This document shows, piece by piece, positions 12,524 through 26,961 of a DNA stretch of 64,000 bases. Numbering within the stretch: the first letter of the stretch is position 1; each line of letters starts with the position of its first letter. This DNA comes from Halichondria panicea. Taxonomy: Eukaryota > Porifera > Demospongiae > Suberitida > Halichondriidae. The DNA is taken from NCBI RefSeq assembly GCF_963675165.1, contig NC_087379.1, positions 1,311,001 through 1,375,000 of the forward strand, written 5' to 3'. The notes beneath the pieces are model-generated. The model had not been told where the DNA came from. It did no database searches and worked only from the letters and a program-made list of their open reading frames with translations. A program made the position numbers and the translations under genes.

Positions 12524-15500
12524 ATGGCTTCCCTACATTTGTCTGGTCCCCTCCCTTCAGAGAAGCAACTAAAGCAATCTTTGAAGAGCCTCAAGGTACT
12601 TGATGATCATGCATGCATATAATATGAATACTGCTATTGAGATATATTATTATAGCTCTATAGTATTATAGGTAGTATAGTAGTTACAATTATACTCATG
12701 ATCAGAACTCTGCAAATGCTGTGGCTAATGCGCGTGCATGTAACTATACCTAAGGTAGATGCAAGAGCATGCTTAATAATTAATTACAAGTCGGTATTTT
12801 GATCAACTAACTACAAGAGGTTTAATGTTATTGACCTGATTTTAAAGTAGTAAGAGCCTGTCCAGATGCATGTGTGCTTACCCATTGAAGCCAAACAGCT
12901 TAGTGTATACGTAGTAGGTATAAACATTCACATAAACTTGTTTTCAATCAATACAAAGCAATGAAAGCAAAACAGTAATGCGCAGGGGACGATGGAGTAG
13001 TGACAACACTAACAATTATGTGATACAACTTTATCTTTCTGTTTGATAATAATTATGTTCCCAACAGTACAGTCAGAATGGGCTCACTGCAAAACATATC
13101 ATGGCCTCCATTGAACAATTCCCAGACCTCAAGCCGTCCATTAAAGAATGCAGTAAGTTATAATTATTACATGACATGCTGTACTTCATGATGTTTGTTC
13201 GCTAACACCTATAATCATGGAGTAGTATCAAAATAGAGGATATTCCTTATAATTATTTCTTTAGCATATTCAGATCCCAGCATAAGAGGCGTCACTCTGA
13301 TACAACTATCTGGAAGCTTAACATCTATAAATTCCGGTAGGTGATAGAGATATAGCTATAATTATTAACAATTTTGGGGAATAAGTACATTTAGCCATTA
13401 TAACAGACGTGGCCTTTTGTTGAGGAGTTGACAAACTGTTAATTTACATGGGACCTGCATGGGTGCCTGGCCTTATTGTTGTATAGTTGGGCTAGCAGAG
13501 GTCGTTAAGAGGTTCTATTGTAGTCCATCTATAGCAACGTTACTGCATGTTTTATGTATACGCCTGCAACAATGACAGTTTGTTGTCGTCTCAATTTTGC
13601 AGCCAGTGGCGGTGACGGACATCTCAAGATTCCAGTGCGGGTGTGGTTGAAGAAGGGATACCCTCGAGACGCCCCCGTGGTGTACATTAACCTTGCCCCT
13701 AATATGGAGTTCATTGAAGCGGAATACATCGAGGCTGACGGCAAAGTGAACCTGGGACAGATCATGAGCTGGAAAGAGGTTAGTTGGCCATAATTATCTC
13801 TAGTCATGCAAGCTATAGGCTGATGATGCATCATGGCATTGATTTTCATGATCAAGAATTTATTAGGAACTCTTGATATGAAACAGTCATACAGTAACAC
13901 AGCTTTTGTCTAGCCCCCAAATATGTATTAAAGCTGCCTTACTGGGGCTAGAGGATAAAGTATATATTCATCAACTGCGGTTGTGGCAAGGATATTAGCT
14001 AGTGAACTGTTTTTACAACAAGCCTCGCTCTAATTTAACAGCTCGACATAAGTGTTGGAATCTTGTTTCTAAAGTGTCATATACTTCAACAGCTCTACAT
14101 AAACTTGTGGAATTTATGTTAGAATCTTGTTTCTGTGCAGGGGAAGTGTGATCTGTGTTTGCTGACCCAGGAACTGTGCGCCAAATTCAGTCAACAATGT
14201 CCTATACGGCTCCTCAAGTTGAGGTCATCGTCCAACCAGTTTACGTTCCGTCAACTGAAACCCTCTCACAGCACTCTCAGTCTAAGAGAGACAAACAGGA
14301 CCCCACAAACATCTGCTCTCAGTCTGTTTAGGTCCAAAAGTGATTGTAACCCTGACCAAGAGGAGCTAACTAAACTTCGAGCTGAAATTGAGGGAAAAAA
14401 CTCGGAAATTGAATCGCTTCAGGACACTCTCGAAGACACGAAAGCTAAAGTAGGGTACTATCGAAACCAGGCCGCTGAATTGGAAGAGAAGCTGACAGCG
14501 CAGAGGGTAAACAATGTTCGAGGGAGTTTTTCGACGGGTATTTTCGATGCTCTGATGGAGCACGATGTTTGGAAGGAGAAGGAGGAGAAAGAAGAGTGCA
14601 TGATGCGGATGGAGAGAATGGTCACTGATCTCACAGAGGTGAGTGAATGGCTACAACTTCCATTAATCCAATGGCAGGGGATTTGATTTAGATTCTGTGG
14701 CTAATACCACCTCAGTTCTATACGTATCATTTCCCCCGCAGCTATAATTGGGAGTCCATTTGGGAGTTGACAAGAATTTGCCAATTTTGGACATCCCCCC
14801 GTTTAATCAATGGTTTAATGGGACTCTTTAAGCTAAATTTCGTGTATCCAATTCTAACATTAAACTGTTTTTTAGTTAAGTGTTCGTTATTTTAAAATTA
14901 TTTTTCACACAGCTTCGAGAACGAGTGGGTGTTCTACAAGCCGACAAGAACGAGTATCAGGATAGGCTGAGTTTAATGGCCATCGAATACGAGAGATTAA
15001 AGTTTGTTTACTGCAAGTTGGTCGAAGAGAGGAAGTTTCTTATTGCTCGACAGAGACAGCTGACTCAGAGTGATTCCTATGATTCTGATACAGAGTATGA
15101 ATCTCAGCAAGAGAATACCGACGATCAGGACGCTAGAGCGGAAGAGGGTGTGATTTCTGATGATGAAGAGGCGGGAGCGACTTTCACTGATACAAAACAA
15201 TTACGATTGCAAACTGTAGATGAAGGCAATCAAAAACAATATGATGATATAGTAAATGTACAAGCAGCTGGCATCACCATTACAGTATCAGAGCCGACAT
15301 TTCTCAAAGTGGAGGACACGACAACACCAACCAGGTCTTTAAAAGATACTTCGAGTAAACAAAATGTGAAACTAGAGGAAGAAATTACAATGCTCAGAGA
15401 GAAAACACTAGCACAAGAGGTTGAAGTAAAGAATTTAACAAAGAAGATCACTGAACTCATAAAGGAAGGGGAAGATTCTAATGAGATGTTGAAGAAGCTG

Positions 15501-15848
15501 CTGGACGATGCTATGAGGAAGATAAGAAAGTACGAGTTTTGTGCTGACAAGGAGGATCAACTGGAGAAACAAAAACAGTTCCTACAATCCCAACTCGACC
15601 GAAGCATGACTGATCGACTCGAGGCAGAGAAGAAGCTGAGAGACGAGAACTGGAAGACAAGACAGAAACTGAAGGAGGTCATGAACAGGGCCGAGCAACT
15701 AGAGCATGAACTGAATTCCCAGATGAGATCTCGATCTCCTCATAGCTCTACGGAGGACAGGTTGCCACGGGGACAGTTGAGTGTTGAAGAGGAGATGGAT
15801 GGTGTTCTAAAACATTTGGACGTTCTTTTGTCTAACGAAAATAACTGA
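12524..15848 (+). CDS. UEV-domain protein with long coiled coil
   Basis: Six exons (12524-12595, 13068-13152, 13265-13336, 13603-13778, 14141-14638, 14913-15848) close in frame to 612 residues. Residues 1-160 form a TSG101-like UEV (inactive E2 variant) domain. The pattern L-x-G-x-L, then IPVRVWLKKGYPRDAPVVYI, then ADGKVNLGQIMSW parallels IPICLWL..YP..PP and ANGKIYLPYLHEW of TSG101, with no catalytic Cys. TSG101-type UEVs bind ubiquitin and P(S/T)AP motifs in ESCRT-I. The rest differs from TSG101. There is no proline-rich linker and no steadiness box that I can see. Instead there are heptad-like coiled-coil stretches (about 205-260, 302-340, 440-590) around an acidic segment rich in SD/DTE. 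TSG101 is about 390 residues, so this is not a simple orthologue. UEVLD is excluded because there is no dehydrogenase domain. Confidence 0.75.
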
Positions 15849-16245
15849 ACTTATTAGCAATTGTTTCTTGCTTAGACCAACATTTTTTCACACACATAAT
15901 TATGCATTCATATTTTTATCGCTCATTTCTACACAACAAACATTAATTTTTCTGTAAATAGAGGGAAAAGGGGAAATTAAAAGTTCATCCTTATATGTTT
16001 TTATAAAACTTTGTCTGATCTATTAGCAAAGTTATACACATGCAAATAAGTAGTTCATATAATTATAGTGGTCAGCTTTGCTCAGCCAATATGCAGAATG
16101 TACATGCATTTATATGTGCATGCATGCCATATTAATTATTAGTGCATAAAAAAACAGAACATAAAATTATTAATTTCACATAGAAAATCACATCACAGAA
16201 ATTCACATTCTTTAATTAAGGGCACACATAATTACATACGTAGAT

Positions 16246-18179
16246 CTACAATTTATTTATTTTCTGATCTCTTAGCAGACGTCTGAGAATCTTGCCTGAG
16301 GCTGACTTGGGGATGACATCAATGAACTCCACTCCACCAGTGAGGTGCTTGTGGGAGGAAAGCTGCAGGGGAGAACATTATGACATTAATAGAGCCTTTA
16401 TTGGTTCTACCCCCACCTTGCTAGCGAGGAACTCTGCCACCTCCTTCTCACTCAGCCCCTCCTCCTTCTTGACCACAAATGCCTTGGGAGATTCCCCTTG
16501 TCGCTCGTCCGTTACCCCAATAACTGCAGCATCAGCAATTCTAGGATGTGAGACGAGCACGGCCTCTAGTTCAGCTGGGGCGACTTGGAGACCTTTGACC
16601 TTAATGAGCTCCTTGAGTCGATCAGTGATGTAGAAACACCCGTCCTTATCAAAGTAGCCTGTGGATGTGTGTACATTGTATCTAAGCATGTACATGCATA
16701 CTATAGTGATACTACATTGTCTAGGACGCACAATTTACATTGGGGTTTAAGGAAGTAATAGAAGCTGTACAACACTGGTAAGTCAGTGAGGTCGCAAAGT
16801 TGCAATTATACAAAACACATAATAATCTCACCGACATCTCCGGTCTTGAACCATCCGTCCTGAGTGATGCTGGCCTCAGTGGTGTCTGGTCTGTTGAGGT
16901 ATCCCTTCATGACGTTGGGTCCGGCCACCCACAGCTCTCCCTCCTCTCCCACACCCAGCACACCACCACTCTCCGGATCAACTATCTTCGTGCTCACACT
17001 CCGAATATTAATGCCAACAGAGTCCGGTTTCGACATGCCAAGTGATAAAGGCATGAGATGAGTGACTGGGCTTGTCTCGGTAAGTCCATAGCCTTGACGG
17101 ATGGTTTCAATTCCAATCCTCTCTTTTGCTGCTTTCACAATCTCTCCTCCAGCGGGGGCCGCTCCTGTAAGTATCTCGTTCATTGAAGAGAGGTCGTAAT
17201 TGTCAACAAGAGGATGCTTCGCTAGGAACAGCAGCAATGGTGGTACAAGATGAGCAAGAGTTATTTTATGATCCTGTAAAGCTCCCAAAAACGTTTTGGG
17301 TTCGAATTTGGGCAGGATAACGAACTGACTACCATAACGCATAGCCATGGCCATGAAAAAAGTTATTCCATAAATGTGGAAAAAAGGGACAACAAGGATT
17401 AGTCGTGTGTGTTCTCCGTATTGAAACAATTCCGGGTGTTGCATTTGCGAGACATTAGAGGTGATATTATAGTGGGTGAGCATGACACCTTTGGGCAGGC
17501 CGGTAGTGCCACTGGAGTAAGGCAAAACTGCCGTACTGTGGATATCAGAGGACACAGGGTTGAACAAAGAGCCGCTGTCGTCAAGGAGAGATTGATAAGA
17601 CACCTGACCGTTCCTACCACTGTGAGAGTCTCCATCGATCACAATAATCTTCTCAATGTTTGTTCCTTTGATTGCCTCTTGTACTGTGTGCAGCAATGAT
17701 GACACTGTGGCTACTATCTTAGCATTAGAGTCCTGAAACTGAAAGGAAAGTTCTTGTGAAGTGTACGCAGGATTGCAAGTGCTCACTATTCCACCAGAAG
17801 CTATGGTCCCAAAGAATAGAACTGGGTAAGCAGGACAGTTGGGAGCAACTATGGAGAGAACATCTCCGGGTTTGAATCCACTTCTATTGAGACCGGAGGA
17901 GAACTTGCTTGTCAGCTCGTCAATCTGGTTGTACGAGAACTCCTGGCCAGTGATGCCGTCCACAACAGCTGTTCTGTTACCAAACTTTGGAAAGTCTTGA
18001 AAGACATGACGGTAGAGGTCCAACAGGGAGTCCTCTATGGGAGGTAAGGGGCTCGTTACAACATTAGAGGGTTGTCCACTGTATGAGGGGGTGGTGTGAT
18101 AAAGACATGAAATGGAACTTCTTTGGAGAACCGATCGAAGAGGGAGACTCCATCGACTCAGTGCTGATATTCTATACAT
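16246..18179 (-). CDS. Acyl-CoA synthetase, 4CL-like, copy A
   Basis: An ANL-superfamily ligase that forms an acyl-adenylate and then a CoA thioester. Exons on minus are 18179-16832, 16658-16417 and 16362-16246, giving 568 residues. Motifs seen: the ATP/AMP loop [36 protein letters not shown] spanning the first intron, the hinge [11 protein letters not shown], and [11 protein letters not shown] with the adenylation lysine. The N-terminus MYRISALSRWSLPLRSVLQR is Arg/Ser-rich with no acids, so mitochondrial import is likely. There is no C-terminal SKL. I start at ATG 18179, which aligns with copies B and C; the GTG two codons upstream is ignored. It is convergent with the UEV gene and in tandem with copy B. 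The substrate cannot be told from sequence. Confidence 0.87.
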
Positions 18180-18525
18180 CTTCACAATGTTTCTAATATA
18201 TTTTCAAACAAGGAAATAAGTATAGTGAAGACATACACTATATATTCCAGCAAGAGCAGATACTCTTGCTACCAGCAATATAGTGATTCAGTACATCAGT
18301 CTCTTCATCAGAAATCAGGGGCTTGTCTCAATAATCTGACATTATGTTCTTTTTTAATAAGGAGTGGTCACCAGTAGTGGTCAGCTTAATTTGTGGTCAA
18401 CCAATAGAATGTGGACATTAGATCTATATGCATAAAATTATTATGCATGCAATAAGTAAGAATCAGAAATTTCACACAGAAATTAAGGGCACACATAATT
18501 ACATACAACTACAAAAAAATAAAAT

Positions 18526-20467
18526 TTATTTGTTCTGATCTCTTAGCAGACGTCTGAGAATCTTGCCTGAGGCTGACTTGGGGATGACATCAATGAACTC
18601 CACTCCACCAGTGAGGTGCTTGTGGGAGGAAAGCTGCAGGGGAGAACATTATCACGTTAATATAAAGCCTTTGATGCTCGTGGTTCTATCCCACCTTGCT
18701 AGCGAGGAACTCTGCCACCTCCTTCTCACTCAGCCCCTCCTCCTTCTTGACCACAAATGCCTTGGGGGATTCCCCTTGTCGCTTGTCTGGTACCCCAATA
18801 ACTGCTGTATCGGCAATTTTAGGGTGTGTTAAAAGTACGGCCTCCAGCTCAGCTGGGGCGACTTGGAAACCTTTGACCTTGATGAGTTCCTTGAGTCGAT
18901 CAGTGATGTAGAAACACTCATCCTTGTCAAAGTAGCCTGTCAATGTGTGTACATTGATTTGAGAAAGTGCATAAGTACTATAGATCTATACATTGTATAG
19001 TGCACGTATTGTTGTCAGGGTTTGATTAAAAGGGGTACATTCAATAAAAGGCTGTACTGGTTAGTTGGTGAGGTGTCAAAGTTGCAAATAAATACCTAGT
19101 AAGCATACAAAACCCATAATAATCTCACCGACATCTCCGGTCTTTAACCATCCGTCCTGAGTGATGCTGGCCTCAGTGGCGTCTGGTCTGTTGAGATATC
19201 CCTTCATGACGTTGGGTCCGGCCACCCACAGCTCTCCCTCCTCCCCCACACCCAGCACACCACCACTCTCCGGATCAACTATCTTCGTGCTCACACTCTT
19301 CACACACACACCGACAGAGTCTGGCTTGGTCACACCTAAATGCTTGGGCAAGATATGAGTAATAGGGCTAGTCTCCGTAAGTCCATAGCCTTGTCGGATT
19401 AGTCTCACTCCAATCCTCTCTCGAACAGCATTGATCATCTCTCCTCCGACAGGAGCAGCCGCTAGAAATATCTCGTCCAGTGAAGAGAGGTCGTAATTGT
19501 CGACAAGAGGATGATTGGCTAGGAACAGCAGCAATGGTGGAACAAGGTGAGCGAGAGTAGTTTTTTGGTTTTGTAAAGTGGCTAGAAATGTTTCCGGTTC
19601 AAATTTTGGCAACACAGCAAATTGGCTTCCATAACGCATAGACATTGCCATGATTATGACCATACCATAGATGTGAAAGAATGGTACCACAACAACTAAA
19701 CGAGAGTGTTCTCCTAATTCAAACAATTCCGGGTGATGCATTTGCGAGACATTAGAGGTGATGTTATGGTGGGTGAGCATGACACCTTTGGGCAGGCCGG
19801 TAGTGCCACTGGAGTAAGGCAAAGCTACCGTGCTGTGGATATCAGAGGACACAGGGTTGAACAAAGAGCCGCTGTCGTCAAGGAGAGATTGATAAGACAC
19901 CTGACCATCCCTACCACCGTGAGAGTCTCCATCGGTCAAGATGATCTTCTCAACGTTTGTTCCTTTGATTGCCTCTTGTACTGTGTGCAGCAATGATGAC
20001 ACTGTGGCTACTATCTTAGCATTAGAGTTCTGAAACTGAAAGGAAAGTTCTTGTGCAGTAAACGTTGAATTACACGTCGTAACCATTCCGCCAGAAGCTA
20101 TCGTGCCGAAAAAAATAACTGGAAAAGTAGTTGAATTTGGTTCTACTATAGCAACTACATCTCCGGGTTTGAATCCACTTCTATTGAGACCGGAGGAGAA
20201 CTTGCTTGTCAGCTCGTCAATCTGGTTGTACGAGAACTCCTGGCCAGTGATGCCGTCCACAACAGCTGTTCTGTTACCAAACTTTGGAAAGTCTTGAAAG
20301 ACGTGACGGTAGAGGTCCAACGGGGAGTCCTCTATGGGAGGTAAGGGGCTCGTTACAACATTAGAGGGTTGTCCACTGTATGAGGGGGTGGTGTGATAAA
20401 GACATGAAATGGAACGTCTTTGGAGAGCCGATCGAATATTTTGACAAAGTGCTGATACTCGATACAT
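18526..20467 (-). CDS. Acyl-CoA synthetase, 4CL-like, copy B
   Basis: Paralogue of copy A with the same exon plan: 20467-19129, 18936-18695 and 18633-18526, giving 562 residues. The ATP loop, [19 protein letters not shown] and [11 protein letters not shown] motifs are intact. The N-terminus ([19 protein letters not shown]) is shorter than in A and C but still basic. A non-coding 5' exon probably ends at 20603 (donor GTAAGA), with an intron to about 20480. Substitutions against A and C are clustered: around residues 105-135 ([16 protein letters not shown] versus LSIVAPNCPAYPVLFF), the acyl-pocket region and residues 290-380. Flanking blocks are almost identical. It may therefore use a different acyl substrate. 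Confidence 0.87.
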
Positions 20468-20603
20468 TTTGTGCACCTGCAAAAAGAAGAATAGAAAGAG
20501 CTATTAAATAAATTGTATTTAAAAGAAAGGATAGTTGATAGGTTTACATTTATCTAGATATTAAAAGATTACTGTACGCTAGATCAAATTTTTGGCTCTT
20601 ACC

Positions 20604-20900
20604 TGATGCTGTGGATTTTCTCAGTTAAGCTCCTCACAGCCTGCGCCTTTGATCACGATGGCCGGCTAGGCAGTTGCCTTCTAGATCTAAAGCTCTCCCT
20701 TCCTTGGGTGTGGGGAAAAAAGGGGAGGGGCTGATAGAAATTCTTTTTGGCCATTTCCAGAAATTTAGAAGACTCGACTGGCAGTGGCTAGCAGCTACGG
20801 CTAGCTATACATTCAACAAGCAGTACCTCAAGCTTTCTTATTCAGGTGAGTATGGTATACATGTAAATGCAGAGACCTATAACTCAACCACTACACTGTA
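20604..20900. promoter_or_regulatory. Divergent promoter region of copies B and C
   Basis: The first non-coding exon of copy B (minus) starts near here, and a plus-strand 5' exon ending ...TCTTATTCAG|GTGAGT (near 20845, repeated at 21431) leads to the ATG of a plus-strand copy. The two transcription units are head to head over roughly 250 bp, which suggests a shared promoter. I see no clear TATA box. Confidence 0.4.
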
Positions 20901-21586
20901 GGCTACACTTCATGATTTAATAGCCAACTTCCTGCTTTCAGTAAAATTATATTTTCTGCCTTTTATAGGAGAAGATGTATAGAGTATCAGCACTGGGTCG
21001 NNNNNNNNNNNNNNNNNNNNNNNNNNNNNNNNNNNNNNNNNNNNNNNNNNNNNNNNNNNNNNNNNNNNNNNNNNNNNNNNNNNNNNNNNNNNNNNNNNNN
21101 NNNNNNNNNNNNNNNNNNNNNNNNNNNNNNNNNNNNNNNNNNNNNNNNNNNNNNNNNNNNNNNNNNNNNNNNNNNNNNNNNNNNNNNNNNNNNNNNNNNN
21201 GTTTTCTCAGTTAAGCTCCTCACAGCCTGCGCCTTTGATCACGATGGCCGGCTAGGCAGTTGCCTTCTCGATCTAAAGCTCTCCCTTCCTTGGGTGTGGG
21301 GAAAAAAGGGGAGGGGCTGATAGAAATTCTTTTTGGCCATTTCCAGAAATTTAGAAGACTCGACTGGCAGTGGCTAGCAGCTACGGCTAGCTATACATTC
21401 AACAAGCAGTACCTCAAGCTTTCTTATTCAGGTGAGTATGGTATACATGTAAATGCAGAGACCTATAACTCAACCACTACACTGTAGGCTACACTTCATG
21501 ATTTAATAGCCAACTTCCTGCTTTCAGTAAAATTATATTTTCTGCCTTTTATAGGAGAAGATGTATAGAGTATCAGCACTGGGTCG
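20616..21586 (+). repeat. Direct duplication flanking an assembly gap
   Basis: 20616-21000 and 21202-21586 are the same 385 bp with one visible difference (TTCTAGATCT versus TTCTCGATCT). The block holds the 5' exon, first intron and first codons of an acyl-CoA synthetase gene. Between the copies lie exactly 200 N (21001-21200). The first copy runs into the gap just after the start codon. This fits two overlapping contig ends that were not merged, or a lost extra gene copy. Confidence 0.9.
21001..21200. other. Assembly gap, 200 N
   Basis: A run of exactly 200 undetermined bases, a conventional placeholder size. No feature can be called inside it. Confidence 0.99.
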
Positions 21587-23481
21587 ATGGAGTCTCCCTC
21601 TTCGATCGGCTCTCCAAAGACGTTCCATTTCATGTCTTTATCACACCACCCCCTCACGCAGTGGACAACCCTCTAATGTTGTAACGAGCCCCTTACCTCC
21701 CATAGAGGACTCCCCGTTGGACCTCTACCGTCACGTTTTTCAAGATTTTCCAAAGTTTGGTAACAGAACAGCTGTTGTGGACGGCATCACTGGCCAGGAT
21801 TTCTCGTACAACCAGATTGACGAGCTGACAAGCAAGTTCTCCTCCGGTCTCAATAGAAGTGGATTCAAACCCGGAGATGTTCTCTCCATAGTTGCTCCCA
21901 ACTGTCCTGCTTACCCAGTTCTATTCTTTGGGACCATAGCTTCTGGTGGAATAGTGAGCACTTGCAATCCTGCGTACACTTCACAAGAACTTTCCTTTCA
22001 GTTTCAGGACTCTAATGCTAAGATAGTAGCCACAGTGTCATCATTGCTGCACACAGTACAAGAGGCAATCAAAGGAACAAACATTGAGAAGATTATTGTG
22101 ATCGATGGAGACTCTCACGGTGGTAGGGACGGTCAGGAGTCTTATCAATCTCTCCTTGACGACAGTGGCTCTTTGTTTAACCCTGTGTCCTCTGATATCC
22201 ACAGTACGGCAGTTTTGCCTTACTCCAGTGGCACTACCGGCCTGCCCAAAGGTGTCATGCTCACCCACCATAACATCACCTCTAATGTCTCGCAGATGCA
22301 TCACCCGGAATTGTTTGAATTACGAGAGAGCTATCGACTCATTGGTGTTCTGCCTTTCTTCCACATTTATGGTATGGTTGTGATCATGTTCTCATCAATG
22401 CGTTACGGCAGTCGATTCGTTACTGTACCAAAATTCGAGCCAGAAATGTTTTTGGGTGCTTTACAGGATCATAAAATAACTCTTGCTCATCTTGTACCAC
22501 CATTGCTGCTGTTCCTAGCGAAGCATCCTCTTGTCAACAATTACGACCTCTCTTCAATGAACGAGATACTTACAGGAGCGGCCCCCGCTGGAGGAGAGAT
22601 TGTGAAAGCAGCAAAAGAGAGGATTGGAATTGAAACCATCCGTCAAGGCTATGGACTTACCGAGACAAGCCCAGTCACTCATCTCATGCCTTTATCACTT
22701 GGCATGTCGAAACCGGACTCTATTGGCATTAATATTCGGAGTGTGAGCACGAAGATAGTTGATCCGGAGAGTGGTGGTGTGCTGGGTGTGGGGGAGGAGG
22801 GAGAGCTGTGGGTGGCCGGACCCAACGTCATGAAGGGATACCTCAACAGACCAGACGCCACTGAGGCCAGCATCACTCAGGACGGATGGTTCAAGACTGG
22901 AGATGTCGGTGAGATTATGGGTTTTGTATAATTATAGAGTTATTTATTTGGAGGTGTGGCACCCACCAACTCACTAACAAAATTCAAAATAATATTCAAA
23001 CCCTGACATAAAATTAATTATGTGAATATAATACTATTGATACTGAACACAATTGATATTGATACACCCAATTACAGGTTACTTTGATAAGGACGGGTGT
23101 TTCTACATCACTGATCGACTCAAGGAGCTCATTAAGGTCAAAGGTCTCCAAGTCGCCCCAGCTGAACTAGAGGCCGTGCTCGTCTCACATCCTAGAATTG
23201 CTGATGCTGCAGTTATTGGGGTAACGGACGAGCGACAAGGGGAATCCCCCAAGGCATTTGTGGTCAAGAAGGAGGAGGGGCTGAGTGAGAAGGAGGTGGC
23301 AGAGTTCCTCGCCAGCAAGGTGGGGGTAGAACCAATAAAGGCTTTATTAATGTGATAATGTTCTCCCCTGCAGCTTTCCTCCCACAAGCACCTCACTGGT
23401 GGGGTGGAGTTCATTGATGTCATCCCTAAGTCAGCCTCAGGCAAAATTCTCAGACGTCTGCTAAAGGAAAAAGACAAATAA
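21561..23481 (+). CDS. Acyl-CoA synthetase, 4CL-like, copy C
   Basis: Third paralogue, on the opposite strand. Exons are 21561-22908, 23078-23319 and 23374-23481, giving 565 residues. Exon 1 has the same length as in copy A (1348 bp). All core motifs are present: [34 protein letters not shown] and [11 protein letters not shown]. The N-terminus (MYRVSALGRWSLPLRSALQR) again looks like a mitochondrial presequence. An upstream non-coding exon ends at 21431, with a 123-bp intron to 21554. It resembles copy A through most of its length ([33 protein letters not shown]) but has its own stretch after HHPELFEL (RESYRLIGVLPFFHIYG). C-terminal tails differ between copies (RDQKINKL, RDQNK, KEKDK). Confidence 0.88.
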
Positions 23482-23752
23482 TTTAGAGCGTTGGAATTTT
23501 TGTATTTTAGCTATTTGCTTAGTGTCTGCAGTATATACATTTTTGTGGTTTAATTTTTAACTTTTTTTGACCTACCCAAAAATTCGTTGTTAAGCTTCAA
23601 TCAAGAGTAGATCTTATTCTTGCTTCTCTTTGGAAGAGAGCTGCATGCTGCATTGATCATGAGCCCAGCCCCACCCCTTTTTCTAACAGAGAGAATAGAG
23701 CGACCTTTACCAACTCCACTCGCTGACTGTACATGTACTGGAGAAAGGAGAA

Positions 23753-26804
<3,052 letters not shown>

Positions 26805-26961
26805 TGATTCTTATTTTTGTCTTTCACCACCCAATTAATGATGATTCGAATAAGAACGCGGATAAAATTTTTTAGCGCGTCTATTCTTGTTGCCATGCGC
26901 AACAACAAACCCCCGCTATAATTATGGGAGCTGCCAGTACGTACATGCAGTAGAAGCAGAA

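Noticed and set aside
12524-15848. Orthologue of TSG101
   Set aside because: The UEV is present, but the proline-rich region and steadiness box are not seen and the length is far greater.
20674-21487. Two identical 75-residue plus-strand frames (MPSRSKALPSLGVG...)
   Set aside because: They lie in the non-coding 5' exon and intron of the acyl-CoA synthetase copies, are duplicated with the gap flanks, and cross a good donor site.
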